NCBI GenBank assembly: GCA_031761405.1
Contig: JASEVX010000008.1
Coordinates: forward strand, 74,010,014 to 74,074,013
Direction of reading: 5' to 3'
From: Serripes groenlandicus
Taxonomy: Eukaryota > Mollusca > Bivalvia > Cardiida > Cardiidae
DNA: 64,000 bases
The notes beneath the pieces are model-generated. The model was not told where the DNA came from and ran no database searches. It worked only from the letters and a program-made list of their open reading frames with translations. Below are positions 19,301 to 28,639 of this stretch, piece by piece (positions within the stretch are counted from its first letter, which is position 1; each line of letters opens with the position of its first letter). The position numbers and the translations under genes were made by a program.

Positions 19301-20974
19301 AAGGATCTAGCAACCGAAGCAATCCAAAATTCATTACTTTGTGCCAAGGAACTGGGACAAGAAGAAGTGATTACATTTGTTGAGCAGAGGATGATTGTAC
19401 CTGAACAAAGTGACACGCCGGATGTCCCTATACATGCCTCCCTACACAGGTGTAATGCTAAAACTTTTGCATCTCTGTATGAAGTGGTCAAAGACACTAA
19501 AGACAAAGACAAGAGAACTATCTTCAAGGCTGACAGAAACGTCCTCCAACGCCTTGTTACTGCCTACGAGGCAGGTCGTCCAGTTGACCTGCCATCTGTT
19601 TTAAAGCACGAACTTCTACCAGTCCCTGTATCATTTGCCGAAATGAATGGTACGTTGCGCACAGGAAACAAGTCTGTACTCGCAGAGAAGTTAACTGAAG
19701 GCATCGTATGTCCCGAAGCTATTGAACTTCACGACTCATCGTCTTGCCTCATCATTGATGGGCAAGCATTGGTGGTTTCTCTTGGTAAGCCGGACAATAC
19801 AGTGACCTTTGGGGATTTAGCCGACACATACGTAAGAGCAGTACTGAAGTCAGGGTCTAATTATCAACGGGTAGATGTTGTGTTCGACAGGTATAGAGAA
19901 GAAACAATAAAGGGTGCTACAAGGACACGACGTACGAAAACAGCGCGACCAATAAGACGACTTATTGAGGGACGTGAGGTGCCTCTTCCAAAAAACTGGA
20001 CAAACTTTCTGTCGCTTGCTGACAATAAAGTAGATCTTGCCCAATTTCTGTCCGAGGAACTGTGTTCTCAGGCACCTGTTGATAAGGAGATTGTAGTTGC
20101 TGGGGGATTCAGAGAGGAGCTTGAGGTAAGGTCATCAAAGATAACAACTGATTTGACTCTACTGAGAGCCACACACGAGGAAGCCGACACTCGGTTGGTG
20201 TTACATGCTGTGCACAGCCAGTTTAATACAGTTGTTGTGTCATCACGGGACACTGATGTTCTCGCACTTTTGGTTGCTCACTTTCCACGTGTAGACCAAC
20301 AATGTGAGCATCTATGGATGATGTCTGGTACCAGCAAGAAACGGCGCTATATACCTATTGATGCTGTTTTCAACAACTTACCAAGAGATTCAGCAACATC
20401 TCTGTTACCATATCATGCATTAACTGGTTGCGACACTACTTCATACATCGCAAATCACACCAAAAGGTCAACATGGAAAGTCTTCAAAGAGCACCATCAA
20501 CTACTTAAGAACTTGGGAATCGGTGAACTAACAGAGGAGACCATTCGATCTTCAGAAATTTTTGTATGCAGAATATACAATGTGCACAAAACAGACTCTG
20601 TTGATGCAGCAAGACATATACTGTTTTCAAAGACGGGTAAACCAGAGGCAATGCCGCCAACAAGTGATGCTCTCCGATTCCACTTGATGCGAGTTCACTT
20701 TCAAACAATAGTCTGGAGAAACGCTGACTGTGCGATACCTGAGCTTCCGGCACCGGTGGATATGGGATGGAAACGTGGTGATTCAGGACTACAGCCTATT
20801 CTAATGTCATTGTGTCCTATCCCGGAAAGTTGCCTGGAGATGATTTCATGTGCATGCCAAAAGCAATGCAGGAATCGTCATTGTAAATGCCGCAAATCTA
20901 GGTTACGATGCACAGCAATGTGTGCATGTCATCAGCAGATTAATGATCAAACTCCGTGTATGAATATGGTCTAG
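16367..20974 (+). CDS. Putative transposase with zinc modules, XPG/FEN1-like nuclease and CXC-like tail
   Basis: An uninterrupted 1535-residue frame. The ATG at 16367 is chosen because it has A at -3 and G at +4; the frame opens slightly upstream without another ATG. Residues ~18-84 and ~129-190 are two similar modules (C18xxC21...H78xxC81 and C129xxC132...H181xxC184). The central region has conserved-looking blocks: VDQAL (D642), LGGLH (H671), LNYARWGPVY (~837) and DQAMEWING (E884), possibly a DDE-like core. Residues ~1125-1370 match the FEN1/XPG pattern: D1131 (LIIDG), D1174 (VVFDRY), E1272/D1274 (HEEADTRL), D1295/D1297 (SSRDTDVLALL), D1356 (TGCDTT). Residues ~1495-1532 are CACQKQC...HCKCRKSRLRC...CAC, like tesmin/CXC DNA-binding motifs. 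Likely role: mobilising its own element. A domesticated host gene is less likely given the intact ends. Confidence 0.9.
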   Translation: MDPVVSLKRPSVVDYSLCIFCQTHTVNAITSNASDHGLITVRQAAGSRKKLRDSKNIDLINRLENALDSDEAKTLVWHKMCYAHFTDRSKLARLQKTQAGESKQEASCSSGDCKRSLRRRVDPVNWTLCMFCQSVLLKSRLISVMTKQMSDHIIQASSFDYKIGIRLAGVIDLIAAEAKYHLTCLRTFTRSTTKIKQDSDNTDLAMVWLCKELHQSADNGHVIQLNDVWERYKELAEESSTIIQPSYFSRRATFKEKLQSQLGDIFNFFQPLDSRPFERTTILIPTKYQHTAVLQMKEMEETEETTLPQYVPRDDIFLSLVHVALKIRGDMMATPGHKGFSVSEDEAIPCIPDSLYMLLRLIFGGQEALEDDTYENNECFVHSRVLSVAQDLVYCISGGRKWTPKHIGLANTLHQATRSKDLVELFNKAGYCLSYEQVLQVDTSLAESTLSSMDQETGAIIPPNVVPNKFIHYTTDNIDILDETLDGKNTFHATQMAVWQRGQKADAELQNLEPTTRHTLTVPNVLEYLYPVNINPATSEPVFTVPVDKAWFTQSEADSECVKQAQATDMAFILRRQDSDTKPSWTVFNQAVSSEDPEQTAVGYLPIILAPAHELDTLNTVVKRCMAISSHFDQEYTVITVDQALFCKLMELKWSVENYRDKLIPRLGGLHTAMNFLKAIGDHMAGSGLGEVWLESGLLGEGAVQLVMAGKAYNKAMRAHKLTLQALWRILLPKFLLYAEESDKECHDGVAAMAADEDQERIPELITRLKEERFHRLLQDFVESKSNDVNFVFWWRYMDMVSIILQFTRAQRDGIWDLHLYAFSLMLPYFMRYDHLNYARWGPVYLAEMHQLPEPVLSEFQRGNFVVKRSVQKFNQVDPDQAMEWINGTGKKGGGIIGITKTTSALCRWTLSYNLRSHISAETNAMFNHSPGSTRVHNEATKSRQKRDNDDENALLTVFQEFKVFASVSPESLQNLATKDLATEAIQNSLLCAKELGQEEVITFVEQRMIVPEQSDTPDVPIHASLHRCNAKTFASLYEVVKDTKDKDKRTIFKADRNVLQRLVTAYEAGRPVDLPSVLKHELLPVPVSFAEMNGTLRTGNKSVLAEKLTEGIVCPEAIELHDSSSCLIIDGQALVVSLGKPDNTVTFGDLADTYVRAVLKSGSNYQRVDVVFDRYREETIKGATRTRRTKTARPIRRLIEGREVPLPKNWTNFLSLADNKVDLAQFLSEELCSQAPVDKEIVVAGGFREELEVRSSKITTDLTLLRATHEEADTRLVLHAVHSQFNTVVVSSRDTDVLALLVAHFPRVDQQCEHLWMMSGTSKKRRYIPIDAVFNNLPRDSATSLLPYHALTGCDTTSYIANHTKRSTWKVFKEHHQLLKNLGIGELTEETIRSSEIFVCRIYNVHKTDSVDAARHILFSKTGKPEAMPPTSDALRFHLMRVHFQTIVWRNADCAIPELPAPVDMGWKRGDSGLQPILMSLCPIPESCLEMISCACQKQCRNRHCKCRKSRLRCTAMCACHQQINDQTPCMNMV

Positions 20975-21124
20975 TCAACTGAACTGTATTATCTGAAACT
21001 TGTAGATCTCAGGATTTGATCTCAACCACCTTTACTTCTAATCCTCACAAAAGGCATAGACTTCATTTATTTGTCATACATTTTAATTAAAATGATTATC
21101 AGAATATGCCCAGGCTGATCACTG

Positions 21125-21766
21125 TTAGCTTCAAAAATGCCTTTATCATTTTCCCTGACCCTGGAAACATAGTTATAAACCTTCATTTGATATAATTGGT
21201 TCACTAGTTACGGAGATAATGGATGGAAATGATTTTTCAGTAATGGCGGCCACTAATTTGCATATTTGAGAGTATGCCTAGGCTTATCAATACTTGCTTT
21301 AAAATGTATTTTTCGTGTTCCCTGACCCTGAACACATAGGTATAGACACTTTATTTGACATATTTGGTTCCCTAGTTCCTGAGATAATGGATAAAAATGG
21401 TTTTTCAGTAATGGCGGCCGCTAATTTGCATATTTACGAGTGTTCGTCAACACTAATTACTTCCAAAATGGTTTAATCTCTTTTCCTGGCCCTGACAACA
21501 TAGGTATAGACACTTCATTTGACATATTTGCTTATCAAGTTCCAGAGATATTGCAGAAAATGATTTGAAAAATGCACCGAATTTGCGATTCGGCAGCCAT
21601 TTTGAATATGCAAATTAGACCCTTAAAACTCAAAATTTCGCTTGGGAACCGGGTTTATCGAATTCAGCATACCTAAATTATGTTAAAAAGTCTGGTTCCC
21701 AACTTTTACCCAAAAATGCCCCTTGATCCTTATGCAGGGCCTTTTTTCAGAAATCCCACTAGACTA
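21125..21766 (-). repeat. Right terminal inverted repeat of the transposon
   Basis: Inverted counterpart of 15382-15895, but with three ~165-bp units (TAGGTATAGACACTT-type marks near 21501, 21337 and 21170) against two on the left. The unit includes AATGGCGGCCGCTAATTTGC. Confidence 0.82.
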
Positions 21767-21965
21767 GTGGTCGAGTGGTTAGCGTCGGGGATTTCGAAAC
21801 CGGGTGTCCTTGGTTCGATCCCCAACCGCGGCCATATTGGAATGCCCTTGTACTGGTTGTTTACCCAGGGATCATGAATAAGTGAACTGTCGCCGTGATA
21901 TAACTGAAATAATGTTGAAAGTGGCGTAAAACCCCAATAAATAAATAAATAAGTAACACTTTTTA
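21767..21965 (+). mobile_element. tRNA-derived SINE (type 1), 3' part, split by the transposon
   Basis: It contains tRNA-like A box (GTGGTCGAGTGGTTAGCG) and B box (GGTTCGATCCC) pol III promoter parts, a body ending GTGGCGTAAAACCCC, and an AATAAATAAATAA tail followed by the right copy of the 13-bp target duplication. The same family occurs at 9931, 10438, 31312 and 49149 on the minus strand. Confidence 0.87.
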
Positions 21966-22160
21966 ACCCTTTCTCTCATACAACAAATCTACAGCAGACT
22001 TTTTTTTTAGAAAAATTTGAAAACTGTTTAAAAATGAAAAATTCATTCGTTAGATAAATTGTGGCAAGAGAAGAAATTACTCATTATGAGTATGTTATTA
22101 TTTTGTCATATTGTTTGAAAAGGTGTCAGAAAAGTCTGTATGTGGGAAAGATGGAAGTTT
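21963..22160 (-). mobile_element. Degenerate TTAA MITE
   Basis: Left TTAACCCTTTCTCTCATAC overlaps the SINE's target duplication; right TATGTGGGAAAGATGG is eroded. Confidence 0.6.
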
Positions 22161-22208
22161 TCCATACACATACAGTCAACTCGGAAAGTATTATATTAGG
22201 TAAATGGA

Positions 22209-22439
22209 TTTAACCCTTTTCCACATACGACAATTATGCAGCAGACGACTTTGTACATATTTTGTCAAAAAATGGAAAATCTCTATAATTGAATGGATAA
22301 CCTATGACTCAAAGTGGAAAACATTGTGTCAAAAGGAGAAATTGCTTGTTTTGAGTAATTTTTTCTTTTGTCATTATGTTTTCAAAAAGCTGTCTGCTGC
22401 AGAGGCGTCAGAAAGTGTCTATATGAGGCAAAGGGTTAA
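22209..22439 (-). mobile_element. TTAA MITE, full length
   Basis: Both TTAA copies intact; right end TATGAGGCAAAGGGTTAA. Confidence 0.85.
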
Positions 22440-22850
22440 CCCTTCCACATGCATCTGCAGGAGATGACTTTTGAGAACAGTGTGACTACAGAAAACCATT
22501 TAGCCATCTCTCCTTTTGCAATGTTTTCAATTCTATTTGATAATTGTTTTTTTTCATTTAACTCTTTACCACATACAGCAAATCGGCAGCAGATGACTTT
22601 GAAATTATCCAAAGTCCAAAATATAGAAAATCTCTATTAATGATAGTATAATTATTGAATAGAGTTGAAATCATTGTCACAAATGGTGAAATTGCTCATT
22701 ATGAGCAATTCCTCTATTTGCCACTATGATTTAAGAAGTTGTCTGCTTCAGAGGTATCAGAAAGCGTCTACATGAGGGAAAGGGTTAAAGAGAATTGCCA
22801 TACTTTTGCCTATAAGTTGTCTGCTGCAAAGATTTCTATTTTATATATAT
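22436..22850 (+). mobile_element. TTAA MITE host of a nested copy
   Basis: Outer left part 22436-22557; outer right part from 22789 (AGAGAATTGCCATACTTTTG, GTCTGCTGC) to about 22850. Interrupted at TTAA by 22558-22788. Confidence 0.65.
22558..22788 (-). mobile_element. TTAA MITE, chimeric ends, nested
   Basis: Left end of the C form (CTTTACCACATACAGC) and right end of the T form (CATGAGGGAAAGGGTTAA). Core GCTCATTATGAGC. Confidence 0.82.
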
Positions 22851-22859
22851 TTTTTTTAA

Positions 22860-23260
22860 TTTAGTCCTTTCCCAATTACAGTGAATCTGCAGCAGACGAC
22901 TTTGAAATTATCAAGTCCAAAATATAGAAAATCTCTATAAATGATAGTATAATTATTGAATGGAGTTGAATGAGCAATTTCTCCATTTGCCATTCTGCAG
23001 AACATAATTTGTAAAAAAAAAAGTAAATCTCTATAATTGAATGGATAACCTAGCTATGACTAATAGTGGTAAACATTGTGGCAAAAGGAGAAATTGCTCG
23101 TTTTGAGCAATTTCTTCTTTTGTCACTATGTTTTCAAAAAGTCGTCTGCTTCAGAGGCATCAGAAAGCGTCTTCATGAGGGACAAGGGTTAAAGAGAATT
23201 TCCATACATTTTCCTGTAAGTTGTCTGCTGTAGAGATTTTGTATGTGTGAAAAAAAGGTT
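22860..23260 (-). mobile_element. TTAA MITE tandem or chimera
   Basis: A C-type left half (TTAGTCCTTTCCCAATTAC) runs into an internal stretch of a second, T-type copy that ends GAGGGACAAGGGTTAA near 23193, followed by another right-arm remnant to about 23260. Probably two nested copies with a deletion. Confidence 0.55.
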
Positions 23261-23763
23261 GAACAAAATATGAAACAAATCATGAATACGAATTTACTTC
23301 CAACTTGACCTTACTTATTTTGGCAAGGAATCGAAACAATGTGCACTCCTCAATGTATTTGAACTTCAGAAAAAAATGAAAGCTGTGACCAATTGATAAA
23401 ATATTTCTCTCATATTTCAATTCAAACAAATATTCGCCTACACATGTTTCTAAATTTAGAGAAGAATAAAATACCTTCCTCTCTCCTAATCAAAACCATC
23501 GATAAGAATTTCACATCAAAACTAATAATTGATTACTTAATAGGTTAGATCTAAGAATAATGGTTCTAAATTCTTCACCTGAATTCCTTTGAAAATTTAA
23601 CTTCAGAGTTTTACAACGTATTTAATACTTTTATTGTTAATAGTACCTTTATTATTAAAGGCTGTGTCTGTGAACTTGAAAATTAATACATTTAGGGTAA
23701 TTCAAGTTAAATAAAGATCAAAACACACTGGAAATTCATAATGCGTCAGCATTTTGGAAAGGA
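23261..23763. other. Intron sequence, nothing recognised
   Basis: AT-rich, no repeats of the families seen elsewhere and no open frame. Confidence 0.4.
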
Positions 23764-23986
23764 AGAACCCTTTCCCACATACAAAAAAAATAGCAGATTT
23801 CTTTGAAAGCATCTAGGAAAAATTATGTAAACTCTTTATAAATGAAAGTATAATCATAATATGAATATTGAAAACGTTATCGCAAAAGAAGGGAAATAAT
23901 AAGCAATTTCTTCTTTTGTTATAATGTTTTCAAAAGTTGTCTGCTGCAGATATGTCAGACAGTGTCTATATGTGGGAAAGGGTTGA
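23764..23986 (-). mobile_element. TTAA MITE, C type
   Basis: Right TATGTGGGAAAGGGTTGA; left target lost; core eroded (GGGAAATAATAAGC). Confidence 0.7.
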
Positions 23987-24094
23987 ATAACAAAGAGTAC
24001 ACCAGGGTCTAATTCCTGTCTGATCCTGTTTACCAAAAGAGGCAGTTTACAGTCAATCTGATAATAAACTTGATCTCCCCTTATCCCACCGACC

Positions 24095-24695
24095 ATGGTT
24101 CTATCTTAGAACTTGTCCCAAACACCTTTTCCCCAACCATGGTCCTACCTTAGAACTAGTCCCAAACACCTTTTCCCCAACCATGGTTCTACCTTAGAAC
24201 TAGTCCAAAACACCTTTTCCCTGACCATGGTTCTACCTTAGAACTTGTCCCAAACACCTTTTCCCCAACCATGGTCCTACCTTAGAACTAGTCCCAAACA
24301 CTTTTTTCCCTGACCATGTTTCTACCTTAGAACTAGTCCCAAACACTTTTTCCCCCGACCATGGTTCTACCTTAGAACTAGTCCCAAACACCTTTTCCCC
24401 AACCATGGTTCTACCTTAGAACTAGTCCAAAACACCTTTTCCCTGACCATGGTTCTACCTTAGAACTTGTCCCAAACACCTTTTCCCCAACCATGGTCCT
24501 ACCTTAGAACTAGTCCCAAACACTTTTTCCCCTGACCATGTTTCTACCTTAGAACTAGTCCCAAACACTTTTTCCCCCGACCATGGTAGTCCCAAACACC
24601 TTTTCCCCAACCAAGGTTCTAACTTAGAACTAGTCCCAAATACCTTTTCCCTGACCATGGTTCTATCTTAGAACATGTCCCAAACACCTTTTCCC
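24095..24695 (-). repeat. ~44-bp minisatellite
   Basis: About 13 units of ACCATGGTTCTACCTTAG plus AACTAGTCCCAAACACC and a TTTTCCCC spacer. Variants alternate (AACTAGTCC versus AACTTGTCC), giving a partly higher-order order. Confidence 0.85.
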
Positions 24696-24707
24696 TGATA
24701 CAGACAA

Positions 24708-25447
24708 CTTAAACAAACAATGTATAAATAGACAAAAACGCTCCTTTTTAAACAATGTATGAATAGACAAAAATACTCCTTTTTAAACAATGTGTAAATA
24801 GATAACTAGAATGGAGTGCTCCCCGGAGCACGTGTGTCACCTGCCGGCGCCTTGTCAGAAAATTTTAATTTTTGATAGAAAAGGGGCAATAACTCTGATA
24901 TAAAAAATATTTGGATTATCCCCCTTTTGTGAACCCATCACAAAAATTGATATAAACATTTGTCAGAAGTTTCAATCCAATCCTTTGAGCAGAAAAAAAG
25001 TAATTTGAATATTTGACAGAAAAGGGGCAAAAACTCTGATATAAAAATATTTGGATTATCCCCCTTTTGTGAACCCATCATACACATTGATATAAACATT
25101 TGTCAGAAGTTTCAATCCAATCCTTTGAGTAGATTAAATTTTTGACAGAAAAGGGCCAATAACTCTTGATATAAAAATATTTGGATTATCCCCCTTTTTG
25201 TGAACCCATCATACACATTGATATAAACATTTGTCAGAAGTTTCAATCCAATCCTTTGAGTAGAAAAAAAGTTATTTGAAAATTTAAATTTTTGACAGAA
25301 AAGGGGCAATAACTCTGATATAAAATTATTTGGATTATCGCCCTTTTGTGAACCAATCACACACATTGATAAAAACATTTGTCAGAAGTTTCAATCTAAT
25401 CCTTTGAGTAGAACAAAAGTTATTTGAAAACGTGACGAAAAAAGTGT

Positions 25448-25479
<32 letters not shown>

Positions 25480-25927
25480 CCGGATAAAAAAAAAAATAGA
25501 CAGACAGACGTCGAATAAAAAAAAAAGTAACATTTGTCAGAAGTTTCAATCCAATCCTTCGGGTAGAAAAAAAGTTATTTGAAAATTTAATTTTTTGACA
25601 GAAAAGGGGCAATAACTCTGATATAAAATTATTTGGATTATCCCCCTTTTGTGAACCAATCACACACATTGATATAAACATTTGTCAGAAGTTTCAATCT
25701 AATCCTTTGAGTAGAAAAAAAGTTATTTGAAAACGTGACGAAAAAGTGAGATTTTTTGACAGAAAAGGGGCAATAACTCTGATATAAAATTATTTGGATT
25801 ATCCCCCTTTTGTGAACCAATCACACACATTGATATAAACATTTGTCATAAGTTTCAATCTAATCCTTTGAGTAGAAAAAAAGTTATTTGAAAACGTGAC
25901 GAAAAAGTGTGACGGACAGACAGACAG

Positions 25928-25977
<50 letters not shown>

Positions 25978-26425
25978 GGACGGACGGACAGACGCCGGAT
26001 AAAAAAAAAAGTAATCCCTAAGTGCCTACCATGCTACGCAGGTGACACAAAAACACTCCTTTTTAAACAATGTATGAATAGAAAAAAATATTCCTTTTTA
26101 AACAATGTATGAATAGACAAAAACGCTCCTTTTTAAACAATGTATGAATAGACAAAAACGCTCCTTTTTCAAACAATGTATGAATAGACAAAAACGCTCC
26201 TTTTTAAACAATGTATGAATAGACAAAAACGCTCCTTTTTAAACAATGTATGAATAGACAAAAACACTCCTTTTTAAACAATGTATGAATAGACAAAAAC
26301 ACTCCTTTTTAAACAATGTATGAATAGACAAAAACGCTCTTTTTTAAACAATGGATGAATAGACAAAAACACTCTTTTTAAAACAATGTATGAATAGACA
26401 AAAACGCTCCTTTTTTTACACTGTT
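24708..26425 (+). repeat. 35-bp minisatellite split by an inserted element
   Basis: CTCCTTTTTAAACAATGTAT plus GAATAGACAAAAA repeats at 24708-24802 and 26050-26425 (about 13 units in total). The gap is the element at 24803-26049. Confidence 0.85.
24803..26049 (-). mobile_element. HINE-like element, subfamily with GTGTCACCTGC stem
   Basis: The left end has hairpin GTGCTCCCCGGAGCAC then GTGTCACCTGC; the right end has GCAGGTGACAC then AAAA, an 11-bp perfect pairing of the ends. The core has about seven ~140-bp units (GACAGAAAAGGGGCAATAAC, TTTGGATTATCCCCC) and GACA microsatellites at 25449-25478 and 25916-25992. It sits inside a 35-bp minisatellite, so its boundaries are clear. Confidence 0.75.
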
Positions 26426-26570
26426 TTCATTGTATCATATTTATACTTTAATTTTGGCAGATGCTACATTTTTTCCTAATATATATTTTATACCAGACAC
26501 GTTCAAAAGCATTGTACTGTATGTGATAAAATGGTCTGGAAATGATTTCACACACAAGTAACTAAAATAC

Positions 26571-26778
26571 CTGTTTTCTGCGATATTGCCATATTCTGTA
26601 TTGACACCGGCAAAAGGACTGTTCCGACAATGCATTAAAAACACAAAACTTGTAAACAGGACGGTGGAAGTGAGGCCGAGACACAGTCGGATGATTCCCT
26701 TTACACGCAGATCAAACCGTTTGACCAGATAACCCCCTAAAAATGTACCCCCTCCACCGGCTGGAATGGCTGCATAAC
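26571..26778 (-). CDS. SLCO-like: SLCO/OATP exon (helices 8-9)
   Basis: Acceptor TATTTTACAG, donor GTATTT. The exon encodes [20 protein letters not shown] (the OATP [17 protein letters not shown] block), a helix ([20 protein letters not shown]) and the start of the large fifth extracellular loop with its first cysteine. It ends in phase 2. The intron upstream is filled by a 42-45 bp minisatellite; the intron downstream is 12.5 kb and contains the large DNA transposon. Confidence 0.94.
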
Positions 26779-26799
26779 CTGTAAAATAAAAGAAAGGGA

Positions 26800-27735
26800 C
26801 ATAAAATATGTGAAATATTTTGAGAACCAAATACAAGGGACATAACACATATAAACTATTTTGAGAACCAAATACAAGGGATATAACACTTGTAAACTAT
26901 ATTGAGAACCAAATACAAGGAGAATAAAATATTATTTCGAGAAACCAAATACAAGGGACATAAAACATGTGAATTATTTCGAGACACCAAATACAAGGGA
27001 CATAAAACATGTGAATTATTTTGAGAACCAAATACAAGGGACATAACACATGTGAATTATTTTGAGAAACAAATACATGGGATATAACACAATGTAAACT
27101 ATTTTGAGAACCAAATATAAGGAGAATAAAATATGTGAATTATTTCGACACCAAATACAAGGGACATAAAACATGTGAATTATTTTGAGAAACAAATACA
27201 AGGGATATAACACATGTAAACTATTTTGAGAACCAAATATAAGGAGAATAAAATATGTGAATTATTTTGAGAAACCAAATACAACAGACAAAACACATGT
27301 AAACTATTTTGAGAACCAAATACAAGGGACATAACACATGTGAATTATTTTGAGAAACAAATACATGGGATATAACACAATGTAAACTATTTTGAGAACC
27401 AAATATAAGGAGAATAAAATATGTGAATTATTTCGACACCAAATACAAGGGACATAAAACATGTGAATTATTTTGAGAAACAAATACAAGGGATATAACA
27501 CATGTAAACTATTTTGAGAACCAAATATAAGGAGAATAAAATATGTGAATTATTTTGAGAAACCAAATACAACAGACAAAACACATGTAAACTATTTTGA
27601 GAAACAAACACAAGGGATATAACACAATGTAAACTATTTTGAGAACCAAATATAAGGAGAATAAAATATGTGAATTATTTCGAGAAACCAAATACAAGGG
27701 ACATAACACATGTGAAATATTTTGAGAACCCAACA
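26800..27735 (-). repeat. 42-45 bp minisatellite with a 288-bp higher-order unit
   Basis: Units of GAACCAAATACAAGGGACAT plus AAAACATGTGAATTATTTTG fill the SLCO intron beside exon 26571-26778. The stretch about 27016-27300 is repeated essentially unchanged at 27304-27588, a recent 288-bp duplication of about seven units. Confidence 0.88.
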
Positions 27736-28072
27736 CATGTGAACAATCCTGTTTTGATAACATACCTCCAGGACCTAGTCTTTTGATGAATAGGTATGGG
27801 ATATGTGCCAGACTATAAATTATGAAATTCATATCATTGTTACATATGAATCTTTCCATAGGAGTAGGTACAAGATCTCTGAATGGCGTAGCTTCAGATC
27901 AGCCTGTATGTCTGCTCCATCTTCACAGAATCCACCAAACTTCAAGTTAATGAGGAAAAGCAGCTAATTGCTTGGAATTACTGTTGTAAGAGGAGTACCC
28001 GATGGAAAAAGCCAGGAAACACATGGGTCGCTGAGCTGCTGTGGTACAACTGAACTATTTTTGAAAAAGGAT
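27736..28072. other. Intron sequence, no gene
   Basis: It contains a copy of a short segment (GAGCTGCTGTGGTACAACTG, 28031) that recurs at 28338 next to the next MITE, part of a local duplication. Confidence 0.45.
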
Positions 28073-28295
28073 TTAACTCTTTCCCTCATATTGACGCTTT
28101 CTGACGCCTCTGCAGCAGAAATGTTTTTGAAAACATAGTGACAAAAGAAGAAATTGCTCAAATTTCTCCTTTTGCCGCAATGCTTTCCACTTTTAGTCAT
28201 AGGTTATCCATTTAATTAAAGAGATTTTCCATTTTTTGACAAAATGTGTTCCGAGTCGTCTGCTGCAAAATTGTCATATGAGGGAAACGCTTTAA
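28073..28295 (+). mobile_element. TTAA MITE, T type, full length
   Basis: Left TTAACTCTTTCCCTCATAT; right CATATGAGGGAAACGCTTTAA. Confidence 0.82.
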
Positions 28296-28299
28296 AGGC

Positions 28300-28376
28300 C
28301 AATCAATCACACATTGTTTGTTCTTACCTACAAACTGAGCTGCTGTGATACAACTGAACTATTGCTGAAAAAGGCT
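28300..28376 (-). pseudogene. Duplicated 3' end of SLCO exon 28640-28729 with donor
   Basis: Minus-strand CAGCTCAGTTTGTAG then GTAAGAACAAAC mirrors the true exon end (GCTCAATATGTAG then GTAAGAACAAAC). The first part of the exon is absent, so it cannot act as a full exon. Confidence 0.75.
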
Positions 28377-28606
28377 TTAACCCTTTCCCTCATACGACAA
28401 TTCTGCAGCAGACGACTTTGAACGTATTTTGTCAAAACATAGAAAATCTCCGTAATTGAATGGATAACCAATGACAAAAAGTGGAAAACATTGTGGCAAA
28501 AGGAGAAATTGCTCATTTTGTGCAATTTCTTCTTTTGTCACTATGTTTTAAAAAATCCGTTTGCTGCAGAGGCGTCAGAAAGCGTCTATATGAGGGAAAG
28601 GCTCTA
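28377..28606 (-). mobile_element. TTAA MITE, T type, full length
   Basis: Left TTAACCCTTTCCCTCATAC; right target mutated to CTAA. Confidence 0.83.
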
Positions 28607-28639
28607 AAGACTGATCAATCACACATTGTTTGTTCTTAC

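Larger units (their letters stand above)
15382..21766 (+). mobile_element. Complete 6.4-kb DNA transposon with XPG-nuclease ORF (Academ-like)
   Basis: The ends are inverted repeats beginning TAGTCTAGTGGGA (left) and closing TCCCACTAGACTA (right), extending inward for about 0.5-0.6 kb. Immediately outside, GTG occurs on both sides (15379-15381, 21767-21769). Removing the element and one GTG restores an ordinary SINE sequence (CCGCTGTGGTCGAGTGG), so boundaries and a 3-bp target duplication are well supported. It carries one intronless gene (16367-20974) and lies antisense in the 12.5-kb intron of the SLCO gene. An XPG-type nuclease with 3-4 bp duplications is what I know of the Academ superfamily; that assignment is inference from architecture. 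The intact frame and well-matched ends suggest recent activity. Confidence 0.9.

Noticed and set aside
25909..26112. Frame of TDRQTDRQTDR repeats
   Set aside because: Translation of a GACA/GACG microsatellite inside the element at 24803-26049.
27740..27859. Possible extra transporter exon reading LAHIPYLFIKRLGPG before a GTATGT
   Set aside because: The exons on either side (28640-28729 and 26571-26778) already join in phase with a continuous OATP sequence, and this peptide has no place in the family at that point.
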